Shown piece after piece: positions 3,730-6,370 of a stretch of 6,370 nt of DNA. The DNA lies in assembly GCA_937902865.1 (NCBI GenBank), contig CALFNJ010000561.1, positions 1-6,370 on the forward strand, given 5' to 3'. The notes beneath the pieces were generated by a model. That model was not told the DNA's origin. It made no database searches and saw only the letters and a list, made by a program, of their open reading frames with translations. Every line of letters begins with the position of its first letter. Position 1 is the stretch's first letter. The stretch is from an uncultured Opitutaceae bacterium (GTDB taxonomy: Bacteria > Verrucomicrobiota > Verrucomicrobiia > Opitutales > Opitutaceae). Position numbers and translations under genes: made by a program.

Positions 3730-6348
3730 ATGTCGGACACCGTCGCCCTCGCGCCTGCTTCGGACACCGCCGCCCGTCCGGGCCGGCCGGTGCGGCCGGA
3801 GCTGCTCGCGCCTGCCGGCGACTGGGAGTGCGTGCGGGCCGCGATCGAGAATGGGGCCGACGCCGTTTACTTTGGGCTCGAGCGTTTCAACGCGCGGATG
3901 AGGGCCAAGAATTTCACCCAGGCCGATTTGCCCGCGCTGATGGAATTCCTGCACCGCCGCGGTGTGCGCGGCTACGTCACGTTCAACACGCTGGTTTTTA
4001 CTCCGGAACTCGCCGATGCCGCGGACTATCTCCGCACGATCATCGCCGCGGGCGTGGATGCCGCGATCGTCCAGGACATCGGCGTCTGCCGGCTGATCCG
4101 CGCGCTTTCGCCGGATTTTCCCATCCACTGCTCGACGCAGATGACGATCACGAGCGCCGCCGGCGTCGCCTTCGCCCGCGAGCTCGGCGCGCAGCTGGTC
4201 GTGCTCGCGCGGGAAAACTCCATCGCCGAAATCACGCGCATCCAGGAGGCCCAGGCGGCGCAGCAGGTGGGCGGCGGCACCGCAGGCGCGGCGCTGCCGC
4301 TCGAGGTGTTCGTCCACGGCGCACTCTGTGTCGCCTACTCTGGCCAGTGCCTCACCAGTGAGTCACTCGGCGGCCGTTCGGCCAACCGCGGCGAGTGCGC
4401 GCAGGCCTGCCGCCTGCCCTACGATCTGATCGCGGACGGACGCCAGGTCCCGCTCGGGGATCGCCGCTATCTGCTGAGCCCGCAGGATCTCGCCGGACTC
4501 GAGGTCCTGCCGGAACTGGTCCGCGCCGGCGTGGCTTCGCTCAAAATCGAGGGACGCCTGAAATCGCCGCAATACGTCGCCAGCGTCACGCGCGTCTATC
4601 GGCAGGCGCTGGACCGCGCCATGGCCGCCGCGGGGGTCACGACCCCGCCGATCGCGGGCGTCCAGGCTGATTCCGCCGCGCGCTACGAATTGGAAATGAG
4701 CTTCTCACGCGGGCTGTACCCGGGCTGGTTCCGCGGCATCAACAATCAGGAGCTCGCGCACGCCCGCTTCGGCACAAAACGCGGCGTGTTTCTTGGCGAA
4801 GTGGCACGCGTGACCGGTGAAAGCGTTTCGCTCGTCCTGTCCGCTCCGCTCAAGCCGGGCGACGGCGTGGTCTTCGACGCCGGCCGGCCCGAGGAACGGG
4901 AGGAAGGCGGGCGCGTTTACCAAGTCGAGGCAGGCTCAGCTCCCGGCTCCGAATCCACGCTGCGCTTCGGTCACGGCGACATCGACTGGCGACGCGTGCG
5001 CGCCGGCCAACTCGTATGGAAGACCAACGACCCCGCGCTCGACCGCGAGGTGCGGTCGACGTTCGACGGCGAACAGATCCGTTTTCAGCGGCCGATTTCC
5101 CTCGAAGTTCATGGCCATGCCGGCGCCCCGCTCACGCTGATCGCAAACGACGGCGAGGGGCACGTCGTGAAGCTGACGTCGCAAGTTTCGCTCGCCTCGG
5201 CCGCCCGCCAACCGCTCACCGCCGAACGTCTGCGGGAGCAGCTCGGCCGCTTGGGCGGAACGCCGTTCCAGCTCGGCGACCTGAAGGTTCTGCTCGAAGG
5301 TGAGCTCATCCTCCCGGTCAGCGAACTCAATCGCCTGCGCCGCGAGGCGGCCGCCGCGCTCGACGCGTTGCGCACGCAGCCGAGGCGCTGGACCCTGCGG
5401 CCTCAGCCGCCCACCGCGCCGACATTTTCCTCCGCCGGGACCGCGAAGACAGAGCCGGAGATCATCGCGGTGATCCGCGCACTCGAGCAGCTCGATGCCG
5501 CCTGGGCCGCCGGCGTGCGCACGATTTATTGCGAGTTCGAAAATCCGAAACACTACCGCGACGCCGTCGCGCGCTTCCGCGAACTCCAGGCCGCCCAGCC
5601 CGCCGCTCCCGCTGCCGGCGCCGCGTCGAGCATCTGGGTCGCGCCGCCGCGCATCTTCAAGCCGGGCGAGGAATGGATTCTCCGCCAGGTGCGCTCGTGC
5701 GAAGCCGACGGCTATCTGGTGCGCAACTACGACCATCTCGCGTTCTTCGCCGGCGAACGCCGGCGCGGGGATTTTTCGCTCAACGTCGCCAATCCCTGGA
5801 GCGCCGATTACTTCCTGAATCATCAAGGGCTGGAACGCGTGACCGCGAGTTACGATCTGAATGTCGCACAGCTCGAGGGGCTGCTGCAGGGCGCTCCCGG
5901 CGCGCAGCTCGACCTGACGATTCACCAGCACATGCCGATGTTTCACATGGAGCACTGCGTGTTCTGTGCCTTCCTCTCCAGCGGACGCGACTATCGCGAT
6001 TGCGGCCGGCCGTGCGACAAGCACCGCGTCGCGCTGCGCGACCGGGTCGGAGCCGAGCTGCCGCTGCGCGCGGATGCCGGCTGCCGCAACACCGTCTATA
6101 ACAATCGCGCCCAGACGGGAGCGGAGTACGTGGCTCGCTTCCTGGAACTCGGCGCGCGTCATTTCCGCGTGGAATTCATCCACGAGAGCCCCGACGAAGT
6201 CACCCGGACGCTTCTCCGGTATCGCGAACTTCTCCTCGGAAAAATCTCCGGCGCCGATCTCTGGCGCGAGTTCAAGCTCCTGAATCAGCTCGGTGTCACC
6301 CGCGGGCAGATGGAAGCGGCGCCCCAGATCATCCACCGCAAGGTGTGA
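3730..6348 (+). CDS. Long U32-family protein with DUF3656, probable iron-sulfur RNA-modifying enzyme (RlhA/TrhP-like)
   Basis: This 872-residue protein starts with a Pro/Ala-rich leader (1-22), then a U32 domain from RPELLAPAGDWE to about 300. Its signature EVFVHGALCVAYSGQC lies at 192-207, with Cys200, Cys207, Cys223 and Cys227. Characterised U32 proteins (RlhA, TrhP, UbiU/UbiV) use such cysteines for an iron-sulfur cluster and hydroxylate RNA or ubiquinone precursors; the old 'peptidase/collagenase' label is doubtful. A DUF3656 region follows (about 317-540, with SFSRGLYPGWFRG, KTNDPALDREVR and LPVSELNRLRREA), as in E. coli RlhA, which hydroxylates 23S rRNA. After a linker, a third part (about 575-850) carries a second cysteine set: Cys743, Cys746, Cys758, Cys762 and Cys785, with His732, 734, 739 and 742 nearby. 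A cytoplasmic rRNA or tRNA hydroxylase is inferred; the target base is not visible. No strong Shine-Dalgarno precedes the ATG; GTG at codon 21 is a less likely alternative. The gene ends 22 bases before the window does, and no terminator is visible. Confidence 0.9.
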   Translation: MSDTVALAPASDTAARPGRPVRPELLAPAGDWECVRAAIENGADAVYFGLERFNARMRAKNFTQADLPALMEFLHRRGVRGYVTFNTLVFTPELADAADYLRTIIAAGVDAAIVQDIGVCRLIRALSPDFPIHCSTQMTITSAAGVAFARELGAQLVVLARENSIAEITRIQEAQAAQQVGGGTAGAALPLEVFVHGALCVAYSGQCLTSESLGGRSANRGECAQACRLPYDLIADGRQVPLGDRRYLLSPQDLAGLEVLPELVRAGVASLKIEGRLKSPQYVASVTRVYRQALDRAMAAAGVTTPPIAGVQADSAARYELEMSFSRGLYPGWFRGINNQELAHARFGTKRGVFLGEVARVTGESVSLVLSAPLKPGDGVVFDAGRPEEREEGGRVYQVEAGSAPGSESTLRFGHGDIDWRRVRAGQLVWKTNDPALDREVRSTFDGEQIRFQRPISLEVHGHAGAPLTLIANDGEGHVVKLTSQVSLASAARQPLTAERLREQLGRLGGTPFQLGDLKVLLEGELILPVSELNRLRREAAAALDALRTQPRRWTLRPQPPTAPTFSSAGTAKTEPEIIAVIRALEQLDAAWAAGVRTIYCEFENPKHYRDAVARFRELQAAQPAAPAAGAASSIWVAPPRIFKPGEEWILRQVRSCEADGYLVRNYDHLAFFAGERRRGDFSLNVANPWSADYFLNHQGLERVTASYDLNVAQLEGLLQGAPGAQLDLTIHQHMPMFHMEHCVFCAFLSSGRDYRDCGRPCDKHRVALRDRVGAELPLRADAGCRNTVYNNRAQTGAEYVARFLELGARHFRVEFIHESPDEVTRTLLRYRELLLGKISGADLWREFKLLNQLGVTRGQMEAAPQIIHRKV

Positions 6349-6370
6349 CAAGGCAGGGACGTGCGGCCCG

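Noticed and set aside
3562..4317. 251-codon minus-strand frame spanning the repeat and the U32 start
   Set aside because: It includes repeat-derived sequence and antisense U32 sequence, with no recognisable domain.
4936..6351. 471-codon open frame on the minus strand
   Set aside because: It is antisense to the U32 gene, whose frame carries conserved motifs throughout. The long opposite frame is a GC-rich codon-bias artefact.
1..6370. A novel defence, secretion or biosynthetic system
   Set aside because: The genes are single, recognisable or plain hypothetical families without a shared theme, and no transposase, integrase, toxin-antitoxin pair, reverse transcriptase or CRISPR array is visible. 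I found no support for a new system.

Overview
The window is a high-GC, densely coded bacterial chromosome segment. Gene content and the style of intergenic repeats point to Verrucomicrobiota, most likely an Opitutaceae relative (inferred from familiarity, not from a search). Four things suggest this: a DUF4199-type membrane protein, a long U32 'peptidase' with DUF3656, weak or absent Shine-Dalgarno sequences, and gaps filled with 'tccgtgcctccgtgtctctg'-like and 'ggcgcgtta...taacgcgcc' repeats.

Layout. (1) 2-124, plus strand: the last 40 codons of an unidentified gene. (2) 125-510: non-coding, holding a long imperfect pyrimidine/purine hairpin capped by a TTCG tetraloop, then GC-rich palindromes. 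(3) 511-807 and 804-2087, plus strand: a small stand-alone Smr-domain protein, joined by an ATGA overlap to a lipoprotein nucleotide pyrophosphatase/phosphodiesterase (NPP/type I phosphodiesterase family). (4) 2088-2315: a dispersed-type inverted repeat. (5) 2316-2870, plus strand: a four-helix DUF4199 membrane protein. (6) 2968-3330, minus strand: a small secreted helical protein, convergent with the DUF4199 gene. (7) 3331-3729: a 257-bp composite repeat element with perfect 23-bp inverted ends and a nested pair of REP-like hairpins. (8) 3730-6348, plus strand: an 872-residue U32-family protein with two separate cysteine clusters, probably an RNA-modifying (RlhA/TrhP-like) iron-sulfur enzyme and not a protease.

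The genes do not form one recognisable pathway. Only Smr and NPP look co-translated; the others are separated by repeats and read as independent housekeeping or envelope genes. I see no defence system, CRISPR array, transposase, tRNA or rRNA. The points most worth following up are an Asp-to-Asn change at a predicted zinc ligand of the NPP enzyme, the duplicated cysteine-cluster architecture of the U32 protein, and the nested repeat element just upstream of that gene.
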